64,000 bases of DNA, taken from assembly GCA_049322695.1 (NCBI GenBank), contig JBMORW010000046.1, forward strand, positions 139,619-203,618, in the 5' to 3' direction. Position numbers and translations under genes: made by a program. Below are positions 43,286 through 52,120 of this stretch, one piece after another (the first letter of the stretch is position 1; every line of letters starts with the position of its first letter). Source of the DNA: CALGKJ01 sp049322695. GTDB lineage: Bacteria; Bacillota; Clostridia; Lutisporales; Lutisporaceae. The notes below the pieces were generated by a model. The model did not search any database and was not told where the DNA came from. It saw only the letters and a list, made by a program, of their open reading frames with translations.

Positions 43286-44214
43286 TGCATTATCATATTC
43301 TTTATTTTCAAAGCCAACTCCAGTGAACTAATTGCCGAATCAAGCCCAATTATTGTGGGTTTGTTCTCTTTACAGCAGTTTATGACATGTTTGATGGTAT
43401 CCTCATAGCAGTTGCTGTCAGGTATGGGCAGCTCTTCGCACTTATTATCTGTAAAAAGCTTAAGTGACCTTTCACACCTGTCTGCATAGCCATGCTCATA
43501 GTATTCTATAGTGCCCTTACTAAATACTGCCTCATAGCTTACGGTAAAGGGATGATACTGGGGCATCATGGATGAAGCTTCAACAGAGACTAAAGAATTC
43601 TTATAGCTTAGCAGTGCTGTTACATGAGATTCACCTTTGTTGCAGTCAAAGCCGGCTGCTGAGATATCATAAGGCATACCGAAAAGCCATGTGATAATAT
43701 CCAGCTCATGAATCATTAGACTTGTAGTTATTTTATCCAAGCTCAAGTCTCCCCAAAGCGGAGGAGTCTTTCTTCTTATATGAAGAGCCTTTAATTCTCC
43801 TAATGTGGTGCTTTGCATGGTCTCATAGATGTATGAGTATGGATATTCATGCTTGACAAACTGGTTTACAAATACTCTCCTGCAATGTTGCTCTTCAGCC
43901 TTTTTCATTGCAATCCCATCCTCTATACTCAGAGCAACGGGTGTTTCACAAAATACATGCTTACCTCTTTTCAGAGCTTCTATGACATGTTCCTTATGTA
44001 AAGAAGTAGGTAGGCATACATCTACTAAATCAATATCCTTATCATTCAGAATATCATTAATGCTGTCTGTAATATCTATTTTCAGTTCATCCTTTAGTTT
44101 ATCAAGCTTTTCCTTATTTCTGCCGAAGACCTTTATTCCGCTGACTGTATCCAGCTTGCTGTAAATACTGGCATGATAAGCACCGAAGCCTGCTCCCAGA
44201 ATACCTATTTTCAT
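43273..44214 (-). CDS. Gfo/Idh/MocA family NAD(P)-dependent oxidoreductase
   Basis: A 313-aa protein from ATG 44214 (ribosome site GGAGGG). Rossmann start KIGILGAGFGAYHASIY, the CETPVAL segment with the usual EKP replaced by ETP, and HELDIITWLFG containing the catalytic His region. Members oxidise or reduce sugars, inositols or their derivatives. It is preceded by three copies of a 13-bp operator, suggesting tight repression by an unlinked regulator. Confidence 0.87.
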   Translation of the reverse strand: MKIGILGAGFGAYHASIYSKLDTVSGIKVFGRNKEKLDKLKDELKIDITDSINDILNDKDIDLVDVCLPTSLHKEHVIEALKRGKHVFCETPVALSIEDGIAMKKAEEQHCRRVFVNQFVKHEYPYSYIYETMQSTTLGELKALHIRRKTPPLWGDLSLDKITTSLMIHELDIITWLFGMPYDISAAGFDCNKGESHVTALLSYKNSLVSVEASSMMPQYHPFTVSYEAVFSKGTIEYYEHGYADRCERSLKLFTDNKCEELPIPDSNCYEDTIKHVINCCKENKPTIIGLDSAISSLELALKIKNMIMHKAE

Positions 44215-44258
44215 ATTAACCCTCCATTGCATTTTTATGGTAAAATAAGTATAGCAAA

Positions 44259-44301
44259 ATATTTATGACAACTGTTTGTCATAAATATTTGTCATAAATA
44301 T
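44259..44301. promoter_or_regulatory. Three-copy 13-bp operator upstream of the oxidoreductase gene
   Basis: ATATTTATGACAA (44259-44271) pairs as a perfect inverted repeat with TTGTCATAAATAT (44276-44288), which is repeated exactly and immediately at 44289-44301. It lies 45-87 bp upstream of the minus-strand start codon. A repressor or activator dimer site with a third half-site. Confidence 0.7.
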
Positions 44302-44514
44302 ATGAAGTCTTCGACTAAAATAACTAAGTTCAGGAGATTGTATGGAAGGATTTATAAAACCTTACAAATCCGTATAGAGATTTAATGTTAAGATAAAAGC
44401 ATATTAGATACAGAAGTGAAATAATGGTATAATTTTATATAGATTATAACAGGATTAACAAGAATTTTGGATCATAACGAATAAATGAAGCTTAGGAGTC
44501 AGGGAGGTAATAAA

Positions 44515-44961
44515 ATGAAATGGGTATATCGAATATCAATTATCCTGCATGTATTTCTTGGAATAGGAGGCATGGCGGGAGGGCTTGCTGCAATTACTGA
44601 TCCAATCAAGCCCTTAGGCATTTCGGCGGCAGAGACCTTGAAAAATTCGCCCTTTGACAATTTTCTGATACCCGGGATACTGCTGTTTACAGTTATAGGA
44701 CTTGGTAATCTCTTTGGCGCAGTGATGTTCCGCTTTAAAACTAAGTATCAGGCATATATCAGCGGTGTACTTGCATGTGGGCTTATGATTTGGATCATAG
44801 TTCAGTGTATAATGATACTGGCTATACACGCACTTCATATCATATTCTTTGGTTATGGGTTAGTTCAGGGATTATTGGCTGCAGCAATGCTTTTTGAGAA
44901 AAAGCTTTTCCCTGCAGATATTATTACTGAAATATATAAAAAAATGACAAAATCGGTATAA
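44515..44961 (+). CDS. Small four-helix membrane protein of unknown function
   Basis: A 148-aa protein from ATG 44515 (ribosome site GGGAGG). Four hydrophobic segments (about residues 6-26, 48-68, 79-99 and 103-125), with no charged transport motif visible. No family recognised. Its stop lies in a cruciform-like sequence (44953-45005). Confidence 0.65.
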   Translation: MKWVYRISIILHVFLGIGGMAGGLAAITDPIKPLGISAAETLKNSPFDNFLIPGILLFTVIGLGNLFGAVMFRFKTKYQAYISGVLACGLMIWIIVQCIMILAIHALHIIFFGYGLVQGLLAAAMLFEKKLFPADIITEIYKKMTKSV

Positions 44962-45005
44962 ATTACAGAAGTCACTCATTAGAGTGGTTCTATGATTTAT
45001 ACCGA
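44953..45005 (+). terminator. Nested hairpin after the small membrane gene
   Basis: TCGGTATAAAT / ATTTATACCGA (44953-44963 / 44995-45005) encloses CACTC / GAGTG (44973-44977 / 44982-44986). No T-run follows, so terminator function is uncertain. Confidence 0.4.
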
Positions 45006-45138
45006 ACTATAGCCTTTCATATTCTGCTTTTATGTGTCCAAAGACTTTCAAAAACAGACTGAAGTATGGTTATGGTGCTGTCTCTGTAGTACAGCCAGTC
45101 TTATAACATGCTGCCGCTTATTCTGCAGGCTTTGCCTG

Positions 45139-46851
45139 TCATAACATGTATGGTGCGTAAAGAAGGCTGGTTAGACTAATATCTATCAGAGCAAAGGATA
45201 AAAATGCTATTATTATGCCAATATTTACATTTATTTTCTTTAGCAGCCTGAACAGTATAAATGAAATCAACAGTGTGCCGGTACCGAAAAAGTATGGCGA
45301 GTTTGAGAATTTCAAGATACTTGGCATTACAAGCATTGCATCGGTTGAATAGTAAACGTTCATGGTAAGTAGTTTGATTATTAAGTAAACTGCTATGGAG
45401 ATATAAAATACCATATTGGGGTTTTTACCAAACTTCTTAATATTGAAATACTCAACTGCAAGTATCCAGAAGAGAGCTGGAAAAAACATAACAGATTTTA
45501 ATAGTCCCAGAAACAATCCCAATAAATATTTCGGAAAAAGGTTCATACATGAAGCAACTAAGTCGGATAACCTGCTTTTGCTTACCATTTCTACAAATTC
45601 ACTTCCATTTTCAGTATAAGACACATCGGACTTAGCTATGCCTGCAGAGGTCAGGAATGCAATGGAAAGATCATCATCCAAGGATGAAACGCCGAAAAGA
45701 GAAACCCAAGGCTTATTGTTTACAGCTTTTTCTTTTCTTTCTACTATTCCATTTTCCAGGGTAAGAGTGTAGATTGTAAAGCGTTCCTGCTTCTTAATGT
45801 TCTCTGTATTACTTACTGTTATAACCTTCAATTTTTCACCAGCCTGCTTTATGCAGTAAAGATTACTGTTGTATTCACTGCTCAAGCCTGTTCTATCCTG
45901 TATCTGCCCCTCAGCAGGGGCATAGCAGCTTACTATTTCGTTTGAATTCGTATCCTGAAGCTCATGTTCATTTTCTGATAAATACAATCTGCTGAAGTTC
46001 AGCTCATTTACAGTTGAATTAATCGGGGCAGTACAGTAGTAGGTTTTTGATTTACCCCAACTCTTCATAGTGTAAAAAATATACACATCATTATCATCTA
46101 TGCCTATTTCTATATCCTGAACAGACCAGGAAGCATCATTATTGTTCTTTATATCATGTGATAAAGCTTCCCAGCTTTCATCCTTATATTTTAGATATTT
46201 GAGAGGAAATAAAACTCCATTCATATCCTTATATGCAGCCAGATATACAACTCCTGAATCATCGCTTACTGCGCTTACTCCTTTAGCATTTTCAAAGGGA
46301 AACTCCTCTCCATAGCTGCTGAATGCCCCATCAGAATACTTCAACAGTTTTACTCCGGTTTTACTTGCTGCTGCAATTAAATAGCTGTCTAAGTTCTTTA
46401 TTATTTGAAAATCATAAACATCATTCAGTACCAGCTTTTTTTCACTATAGGAACCATTTTCGCCTAATGAGGAAAAGAATAAGTCAAAGTTTTCAGACCA
46501 TGCTATAAAATCGTCAGCCCATTGAAAAGAGGCTAGCTTATTTATTTCTATTCCTTTAATCATCAATGGTACTATTGAATGCTTACCTGTTTTTCTGTCG
46601 ATAGAAATTCTTTCAAAACCATTTTCATTGGCAATAAGTATATCCGAAGTATTTTCGCTCATTTTCACTGCCGGCGATTTTTTATATGGAACTTCATTTT
46701 TTACTGTTATGTCTCTGCCCCAGCCTTCAGAAGGCTTGCTGGTGCTTTCCTTTATATCATAAAATATATGGAATGAAACTATCATGAATATAATCAAAAA
46801 TAAACTGATGATAAAACTAAGCTTCAACCGAAGTCTGTTTGCATTTTTCAT
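45139..46851 (-). CDS. Large membrane protein with extracytoplasmic beta domain, unknown function
   Basis: A 570-aa protein from ATG 46851 (ribosome site GGGGGG). N-terminal membrane segment (residues 9-32), an extracytoplasmic region of about 370 residues with repeated short beta segments that suggest a propeller-like fold (DVYIFYTMKSWG, SDDSGVVYLAAYKD), and four to five C-terminal membrane helices. No enzyme motif seen. Last gene of a TetR-led minus-strand operon, about 40 bp behind the hydrolase. Confidence 0.65.
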   Translation of the reverse strand: MKNANRLRLKLSFIISLFLIIFMIVSFHIFYDIKESTSKPSEGWGRDITVKNEVPYKKSPAVKMSENTSDILIANENGFERISIDRKTGKHSIVPLMIKGIEINKLASFQWADDFIAWSENFDLFFSSLGENGSYSEKKLVLNDVYDFQIIKNLDSYLIAAASKTGVKLLKYSDGAFSSYGEEFPFENAKGVSAVSDDSGVVYLAAYKDMNGVLFPLKYLKYKDESWEALSHDIKNNNDASWSVQDIEIGIDDNDVYIFYTMKSWGKSKTYYCTAPINSTVNELNFSRLYLSENEHELQDTNSNEIVSCYAPAEGQIQDRTGLSSEYNSNLYCIKQAGEKLKVITVSNTENIKKQERFTIYTLTLENGIVERKEKAVNNKPWVSLFGVSSLDDDLSIAFLTSAGIAKSDVSYTENGSEFVEMVSKSRLSDLVASCMNLFPKYLLGLFLGLLKSVMFFPALFWILAVEYFNIKKFGKNPNMVFYISIAVYLIIKLLTMNVYYSTDAMLVMPSILKFSNSPYFFGTGTLLISFILFRLLKKINVNIGIIIAFLSFALIDISLTSLLYAPYML

Positions 46852-46893
46852 ATTATTCCCCCCTATATGCTCTTTCGGATACAAACAGGTTTA

Positions 46894-47727
46894 CTATTTC
46901 TTTTTCAGCATATCAAGAACAGCATCAATAACAACCTGTGGTTCATCAGCTTGAATCACATGTCCGCTATTTTCTGCAATTATCAACTTTCCATTTTTTG
47001 ATAGAGAAGCAAGATCCGTTTGCAAATCCAACCAAATGTTATTAGGATAATACCCTATGGTTTCCCTTGCTGCGATTACCGTCAGAGGAATATTCCTTAA
47101 GGAGTTCCTGGTAGCTCTTACCTGTTCATCGCTTATTTCAAAATCTTTAATTTTTCCATCTTTCGAGGTTTTGTTTATATCCTCCTCAAATTTCATTTGC
47201 TCCTCCAGTTGGGCAGCAGTCAGTAGAGGTTTGATTTTCTTATCTGCATCCTCATGTGACACATCCACTAATACTATTCCTGCTACCTCTTTAGGGTACT
47301 TGGCTGCAAAAATCCGTACTGTATGTCCTCCAAGGGAGTGGCCTACCAGTATATAGGGAGGCTTGATATTTGCCCTTTGGAGAAGGGTATGCAGCTCCCT
47401 GGCTTTTACTTCACTGGTTCTCTCATAAGGGCTGATGTCACTTAAGCCTATTCCAGCTCTGTCATATATCACCGTTTTGGTGTACTTGTTTATTTCACCA
47501 GCCACATTTTGCCAATGGGCAAAATCCCCATTCAGGCCTGTCTCAAATACAACCACAGGTTTGCCGTTTCCTTCTGCTCTAATAAAAAGCTCGTAGCCGC
47601 CTATATCTATTTTTCCGCTCCCCTCATATGCTGGGTCAGTATTATTCTTAATCAGGAAAAATACACTTATGCTGACTATAAGCATTACAACTACCAGTAT
47701 TTCTTTAAGTATATTTCTTTCTCTCAT
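46894..47727 (-). CDS. Alpha/beta hydrolase, membrane-anchored
   Basis: A 277-aa protein with an N-terminal anchor (EILVVVMLIVSISVFFLI). Nucleophile Ser in GHSLGGH, conserved Asp in IVLVDVSHEDAD and His in NSGHVIQADEP give a complete triad. The pattern DRAGIGLSD is typical of haloperoxidase/epoxide hydrolase-like lipases. Substrate unknown. In the TetR operon, 57 bp after the GNAT gene. Confidence 0.87.
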   Translation of the reverse strand: MRERNILKEILVVVMLIVSISVFFLIKNNTDPAYEGSGKIDIGGYELFIRAEGNGKPVVVFETGLNGDFAHWQNVAGEINKYTKTVIYDRAGIGLSDISPYERTSEVKARELHTLLQRANIKPPYILVGHSLGGHTVRIFAAKYPKEVAGIVLVDVSHEDADKKIKPLLTAAQLEEQMKFEEDINKTSKDGKIKDFEISDEQVRATRNSLRNIPLTVIAARETIGYYPNNIWLDLQTDLASLSKNGKLIIAENSGHVIQADEPQVVIDAVLDMLKKK

Positions 47728-47783
47728 TTTTTCCCTTCTTCCGATTATGTGATAAGGAGTGTTGGAGTATACAATATAAAAAA

Positions 47784-48635
47784 TTAAAGCGGTAAATACA
47801 TCTCATACTGCTCTACAGGCTCTTTATTAAATTTGAGCTTTCTTACAAAGCCCTCAAGCAGAGAGTTACTGGGAATGCAAATATTGATTTTCTCGACTTT
47901 TTGAGCTGCTGCGGCATTCTGAAGCATTGCTGCTCCAAGCCCCATATTGCGGTAAGCTTTATCCACCCAGAGAAAGTTCACCTTACCCTGAGGGCTCATT
48001 GCAACATAAGCTATCTGCTTACTGCCGTCATATGCACAGAGTAAAGCTTCGTCCGAGCTGCCGGAGTAGGATGGAGTATCACTTTGCCAGTTTATATGGC
48101 AGTCATTTAGAGACTTTCTGAAGCTATCTATTGCATCAAAAGATATGCTATTTATATCGTAAGGATTTGAATGCAGAGGCTCTAATAGAGCTTGAGTCAT
48201 ACATGAATAATATCTGAGATTATATACCTGCCTATATTCAAGCTTTTCATAAAACTTAACAGCCCTATGATTTGTGGTTATAACTTCAAGGAACATTTGC
48301 TTGCAATTATTTTCAATTGCTGCTGCCTTATGCATCTCAAACAGCTTATTGCTTATCCCTTGTCCCCGATAGTCGGGGCCGACACACAAAGTACCGCAGC
48401 GCATTGTCTTCAGCCCATCAAACTGCCTTATACCTCCTAAGATAAGTCCAACAGGTTTTTCATCATCAAAAGCAATAAAGGATAAGTCAAGAGAATTGCC
48501 CTCAGGACCAAAAAACCTTGCCTCGAAAAATTCCTGGCTCATTTTTACCGGAACAACATAGTCGGAATAACCAAGGCTAAAGGCTTCAAAAACTTGGTCC
48601 ATTGTTACTTCCTTACAGGTTTTGTAACTAATCAT
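47784..48635 (-). CDS. GNAT family acetyltransferase with two GNAT folds
   Basis: A 283-aa protein from ATG 48635 (ribosome site GAGGGGG). First GNAT fold residues 1-150 with acetyl-CoA motif CVGPDYRGQGISNKLFEMH and KFYEKLEYRQVYNL. Second fold 160-283 with VDKAYRNMGLGAAMLQNA. Either half could be catalytic; the first is the better conserved. It starts 6 bases after the TetR stop, so it is probably the regulator's direct target. Confidence 0.85.
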   Translation of the reverse strand: MISYKTCKEVTMDQVFEAFSLGYSDYVVPVKMSQEFFEARFFGPEGNSLDLSFIAFDDEKPVGLILGGIRQFDGLKTMRCGTLCVGPDYRGQGISNKLFEMHKAAAIENNCKQMFLEVITTNHRAVKFYEKLEYRQVYNLRYYSCMTQALLEPLHSNPYDINSISFDAIDSFRKSLNDCHINWQSDTPSYSGSSDEALLCAYDGSKQIAYVAMSPQGKVNFLWVDKAYRNMGLGAAMLQNAAAAQKVEKINICIPSNSLLEGFVRKLKFNKEPVEQYEMYLPL

Positions 48636-48641
48636 AATCGT

Positions 48642-49244
48642 TTACCCCCTCAAATAACTAAGTACCATTTGTATAAAATCATTTACTATTTCTTCTCTGA
48701 TTTTTACACCAACTACAGCATCTGTTGTAGTAATACCATCCATTGCAGACATAATTATATAAGCCGCATTTTTAGTATTCAAATCTGATCTGAACTCCCC
48801 CTTTTGAATGCCTTCCAGCAGCAGTTCTTCGAGATCTTTTTCGAAATAATCATAACGGTTTTTTGAAATATACGCTTTTGAAGCATCTCTGGAAATTATA
48901 CTCCAGAACTCAATGGCAAACCTGGCACCCATTCTTGTAGCTTCATCCTTTAGACCGTCCAGATTCCAATGAATATACATGGAGATCTTTTCTGAGACAG
49001 TCTCAACTTCCGCCATCCTTGAAAATAAATCGTTGCTAAGCTCAAAGCATTGATCTGCAATGGCTAAGAATATTTCCTCCTTGCTTTTGAAATGAGTATA
49101 AATACCCCCTTTGCTTATGCCTGAATGCTTTACTATGTCTTCCATAGAGGCTTGAGAATAGCCTTTATCGCTAAATACCTCAAAAGCCTTATTAAGTATT
49201 TCTTGTCTTCGTTGCTGCATTTTTTCTTGACTTATCTTTGGCAT
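48642..49244 (-). CDS. TetR family transcriptional regulator
   Basis: A 200-aa protein from ATG 49244 (ribosome site AAGGAGTG). N-terminal TetR helix-turn-helix (ILNKAFEVFSDKGYSQASM, DIVKHSGISKGGIYTHFKSK), C-terminal helical ligand domain of the YcdC/YxaF type. The ACCGGCCGGT palindrome just downstream of its own -10 indicates autorepression. It heads an operon with a GNAT, a hydrolase and a membrane protein. Confidence 0.92.
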   Translation of the reverse strand: MPKISQEKMQQRRQEILNKAFEVFSDKGYSQASMEDIVKHSGISKGGIYTHFKSKEEIFLAIADQCFELSNDLFSRMAEVETVSEKISMYIHWNLDGLKDEATRMGARFAIEFWSIISRDASKAYISKNRYDYFEKDLEELLLEGIQKGEFRSDLNTKNAAYIIMSAMDGITTTDAVVGVKIREEIVNDFIQMVLSYLRG

Positions 49245-49266
49245 ATACACACTCCTTAAAAAAACG

Positions 49267-49316
49267 ACCGGCCGGTTTTTTATTATTAGTATAATTTGGC
49301 AGGAGTAAAATGTCAA
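49267..49316 (-). promoter_or_regulatory. TetR operon promoter and operator
   Basis: On the minus strand: TTGACA (49311-49316), 17-bp spacer, TATACT (49288-49293), then the palindrome ACCGGCCGGT (49267-49276) in the transcribed leader. The site extends as a CGACCGGCCGGTTTT dyad, close to many TetR operators. Confidence 0.8.
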
Positions 49317-49445
49317 TAGCAAAAAAGAGTTTTATTCAGAAGGAAAACTGTTATTGTTTATCGAACTATAAAATATTACATACCTATGCAAGCATAAGCG
49401 CAGGTAAAGATAAATTTTACAAAGTTAGCGATTGGAGGAGTTAGA

Positions 49446-49625
49446 ATGGATAATTATGAAGTAGTATTAGCTTTTTTTGCCAGCAGCGACAAGCCTGTAA
49501 GTGCAGGACAAATAGCTACAGCAACAGGTATAGACAGAAAAGAAGTGGATAAGATAATGACAAAGCTCAAGAAGGAAGAAAAGATAGTATCACCTAAGGT
49601 ATGCTACTGGGAGCTGAAGAAGTAA
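49446..49625 (+). CDS. Small winged-helix DNA-binding protein
   Basis: A 59-aa protein with ribosome site GGAGGAG (49434-49440). The sequence has a clear helix-turn-helix (SAGQIATATGIDRKEVDKIM) and a basic wing (LKKEEKIVSPKVCYW), matching small MarR/DprA-type winged helices found in Clostridia. It lies just upstream of the tRNA gene on the same strand. Target unknown. Confidence 0.75.
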   Translation: MDNYEVVLAFFASSDKPVSAGQIATATGIDRKEVDKIMTKLKKEEKIVSPKVCYWELKK

Positions 49626-49674
49626 TATATAATATTGCAGTATTAAAAAGAATATATTAAAATAATATTGAAAT

Positions 49675-49750
49675 GGGGGTATAGCGCAGCTGGGAGCGCA
49701 CTTGAATGGCATTCAAGGGGTCAGGGGTTCAAGTCCCCTTATCTCCACCA
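49675..49750 (+). tRNA. tRNA-Ala (GGC)
   Basis: A complete 76-nt cloverleaf with encoded CCA. Acceptor GGGGGTA / TATCTCC (two G-U pairs), D stem GCGC/GCGC, anticodon stem CTTGA/TCAAG with loop ATGGCAT giving anticodon GGC, and T arm GGGGTTCAAGTCCCC. Confidence 0.95.
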
Positions 49751-49892
49751 AAACAAACAAGGGATCGCAGGTGCGGCATTTAAAAAGTATCTGCGAGTCA
49801 CATCAAATCAACCATAATTATCTCAAAGTATAGTATATTGACTGCCTGAAGTATAAGAGCATTCAAAGCTAAATCTAAGATTTATGCTATAT

Positions 49893-49930
49893 AGACTTAG
49901 TTCCTATTAAATAGGAGCTAAGTCTTTTTG
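49893..49930 (+). terminator. Intrinsic terminator downstream of the tRNA
   Basis: A 16-bp stem with one G-U pair (49893-49908 / 49910-49925), short loop, followed by T5. It lies about 145 nt beyond the tRNA and before the convergent MerR gene. Confidence 0.8.
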
Positions 49931-49960
49931 CTATGGTATGGCTTTAAAAGCTGCATATGG

Positions 49961-50749
49961 CTAGAATCGTGCCTGCAGTTCAAAATACTGTGTGTCCTCA
50001 GAAAACAAATCACATAGCAGCTCAACCTGTACCAAGTCTAAAGGAATCAAATTGTGTTCAGTAAAGTGCTTTCTCAGTTTAACCATTTGCCTTTCTGCAC
50101 TTTCCTTGCAGTACCGTACGCACATATAATTGCCTTGAGGTATGCATCTATAATCATCGGTATCCAGTGCATCAGTAATAGTAGTAAATATATGACTGGG
50201 GTAGAAATCATCAGCGCTCTTTGAGAACAAAACTCCGGCTTCATATGTATTAACAAGCCCTCGCTTGCTGACTATGATGTCAAGTTCAGAATAATCACAA
50301 ATAATATCTTCATTAGTGCTATTTTCATTATATGGTAAAGTTATAATATGTCTGTCCGGTAGATACCTCGTATATACCTGATTATTATTTATACTTAATT
50401 CTGCCTTATGAATGGTATTTTTAACTTGATCAATTCCGTACATAATATTTTCAAGCTCTTTTATCTTTTTTTGAGTTTTTTCTTTGTGACAGTCCAGAAA
50501 AGCAATTAAGCCTTTTGAATTTTTACTTTGAAAATACGGTATTAGGTCATTGGGACTTATATCCATGCCGCGAGCTGCTTTGATTATGTCAATGTAGATA
50601 AATTGATTTATGTGATAATATCTGTACTTATTGGATAAATCAATGTGATAAGGTTTCAGGAGACCGATACGGTCATAAAACCGCAGTGCTTTTATGGTTA
50701 TATCCTTAATTTTTGATACTTCACCTATGGTATATAATCTTTTACTCAT
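49961..50749 (-). CDS. MerR family regulator with GyrI-like ligand domain (BmrR type)
   Basis: A 262-aa protein. N-terminal MerR helix-turn-helix and wing (YTIGEVSKIKDITIKALRFYDRIGLLKP), a coiled-coil linker (about 75-120), then a GyrI-like effector domain like that of BmrR. No metal-binding cysteine motif, so a small organic ligand is likely. Divergent from the serine hydrolase gene at 50.9 kb, with the MerR-type promoter between them. Confidence 0.9.
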   Translation of the reverse strand: MSKRLYTIGEVSKIKDITIKALRFYDRIGLLKPYHIDLSNKYRYYHINQFIYIDIIKAARGMDISPNDLIPYFQSKNSKGLIAFLDCHKEKTQKKIKELENIMYGIDQVKNTIHKAELSINNNQVYTRYLPDRHIITLPYNENSTNEDIICDYSELDIIVSKRGLVNTYEAGVLFSKSADDFYPSHIFTTITDALDTDDYRCIPQGNYMCVRYCKESAERQMVKLRKHFTEHNLIPLDLVQVELLCDLFSEDTQYFELQARF

Positions 50750-50753
50750 GATA

Positions 50754-50784
50754 TTGACACTCCCCTTAGGGTATAGTTTATTAT
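50754..50784 (+). promoter_or_regulatory. MerR-type promoter driving the serine hydrolase
   Basis: TTGACA (50754-50759), a 19-bp spacer, TATTAT (50779-50784). The spacer holds an imperfect dyad ACTCCCCTTAGGGTATAGT (50759-50777). An over-long 19-bp spacer with a central dyad is the defining layout for MerR activators, which twist the DNA to realign the boxes. Confidence 0.7.
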
Positions 50785-50894
50785 TATACCATCAAGTATA
50801 TACTGATGTACTATAAGCTGTAAAGGGGATAGAAGTGTGAGGAAAGGTTGCTGTTTTGATTAGTATTATGATATTAGAAGGGAGTAGAGCACCA

Positions 50895-51950
50895 TTGAAT
50901 GAAGCATATATAAGAAAAGTTATTGAAAAAGCCAGAGAAAAGTATCATGTACCGGCAGTTTCCGTGAGTATTGTTAGTTCAGAAAAAATACTACTTAGTA
51001 TCCAAAGCGGAGTAAGGGTATACGGCACTTCAGAGCGGGTAACAAGAGAGGATTACTTTCATATTGGCTCCTGCAGCAAATCAATTCTAGTATATATAGC
51101 GGCAAAGCAAGTTGAAAGAGGGCTTTTAGGCTGGGACACAAAGTTTTTTGATTTATATCCTGAGCTAAAAAAGGAAGCGCTGGAGGCATATCATGAAATC
51201 ACTCTAGAAGACTTGTTTTTATGCCGTGCAGGAATAAAACCTTATACATCTGGAGATGAGACTTATCCTGATTTATCCGGATCAGAAAATCAACAACTGG
51301 ATTTTATCAGATATTTAGTACAGCTTCCGCCTTCTGCAAAAAAAACTGTGTCCGGAGGGTTTGAGTTCTTATATTCTAATGCAGGCTATGCCATGGCTAG
51401 TGCAATGATTGAAAGAGCGACAGATTTGTCTTACCAAAATCTTATTGATAAATATTTAAATAAGGAATTAGAACTCGATGTATTTATTGGTTGGCCAAAC
51501 AAAATCAACATTAAACAGCCTTCAGGACATTATTTAAATAAAAATAACACTCTGGAAGTGTTTGGTGTTGATTCTGAGTATTCTATTCCCTCTCTAATAG
51601 AGCCTGCAGGCAATATAAGTATGAAGCCTAAGGATTTTGAAAGATATGTACAGCTTCATTTATGCGGACTAACAGGAAGCAGTAAGCAGCTTAAGCATGA
51701 TACCTTCAAGTATATTGATACAGGCCATAAAGGCTTTGCATTAGGAGTTACCAATGGTAAAATCCTGAATAATTCTTATGTCTGCTTTGATGGCAGCGCC
51801 GGTACATTTTATGCCAGAGGTGTTATAATACCTGAATCAGATCTCGGACTTGCAATAATGATCAATAGTGGTTCTGCCAAGGCGGTAGAATATATAACCA
51901 TGAAAATAGCAAAGGCATTTTTCAACTGGTGGTGGATGTTTTGGTTGTAA
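50895..51950 (+). CDS. Serine hydrolase of the beta-lactamase/penicillin-binding protein fold
   Basis: About 351 aa from TTG 50895 (AGGGAG about 11 bases upstream), or longer by 13 residues from TTG 50856; the start is uncertain. Catalytic SxxK motif is GSCSKS (Ser and Lys), the YxN motif is YSNAGY, and an HKG stretch (HKGFALG) replaces KTG. No signal peptide, so cytoplasmic. Related esterases and D-amino acid hydrolases share this fold. Divergent from its probable MerR activator, hence likely induced by its substrate or a drug. Confidence 0.82.
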   Translation: MNEAYIRKVIEKAREKYHVPAVSVSIVSSEKILLSIQSGVRVYGTSERVTREDYFHIGSCSKSILVYIAAKQVERGLLGWDTKFFDLYPELKKEALEAYHEITLEDLFLCRAGIKPYTSGDETYPDLSGSENQQLDFIRYLVQLPPSAKKTVSGGFEFLYSNAGYAMASAMIERATDLSYQNLIDKYLNKELELDVFIGWPNKINIKQPSGHYLNKNNTLEVFGVDSEYSIPSLIEPAGNISMKPKDFERYVQLHLCGLTGSSKQLKHDTFKYIDTGHKGFALGVTNGKILNNSYVCFDGSAGTFYARGVIIPESDLGLAIMINSGSAKAVEYITMKIAKAFFNWWWMFWL

Positions 51951-51978
51951 TATTGTTCATATTAATATATTCTAAGAG

Positions 51979-52005
51979 AACTCGCCAATGCAGGCGGGTT
52001 TTTTA
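51979..52005 (+). terminator. Intrinsic terminator
   Basis: AACTCGCC / GGCGGGTT (51979-51986 / 51993-52000, one G-U pair), 6-nt loop, followed by TTTT. Confidence 0.8.
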
Positions 52006-52045
52006 TTGGGTCGGTATTTGAGATCTGCACTGACTAAAACTAATT

Positions 52046-52081
52046 CTAGCGGTTTTGCGCTAGGAATACTATACTAGTATT
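52046..52081. promoter_or_regulatory. Two adjacent palindromes before the SPFH operon
   Basis: CTAGCG / CGCTAG (52046-52051 / 52058-52063), then AATACTA-TAC-TAGTATT (52065-52081). They lie 40-75 bp upstream of the first start codon and could be operators. Confidence 0.45.
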
Positions 52082-52120
52082 AAGAAAGTGTTTGATTACA
52101 TTATTGTTTGGAGGTATAGT

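Noticed and set aside
44259..44301. Start of a CRISPR array
   Set aside because: Repeat unit is 13 bp, directly adjacent, with no spacers; it is an operator-like site.
50759..50793. Promoter only for the MerR gene
   Set aside because: A minus-strand TATAAT exists, but the 19-bp spacer and dyad fit the plus-strand promoter better; both may be used.
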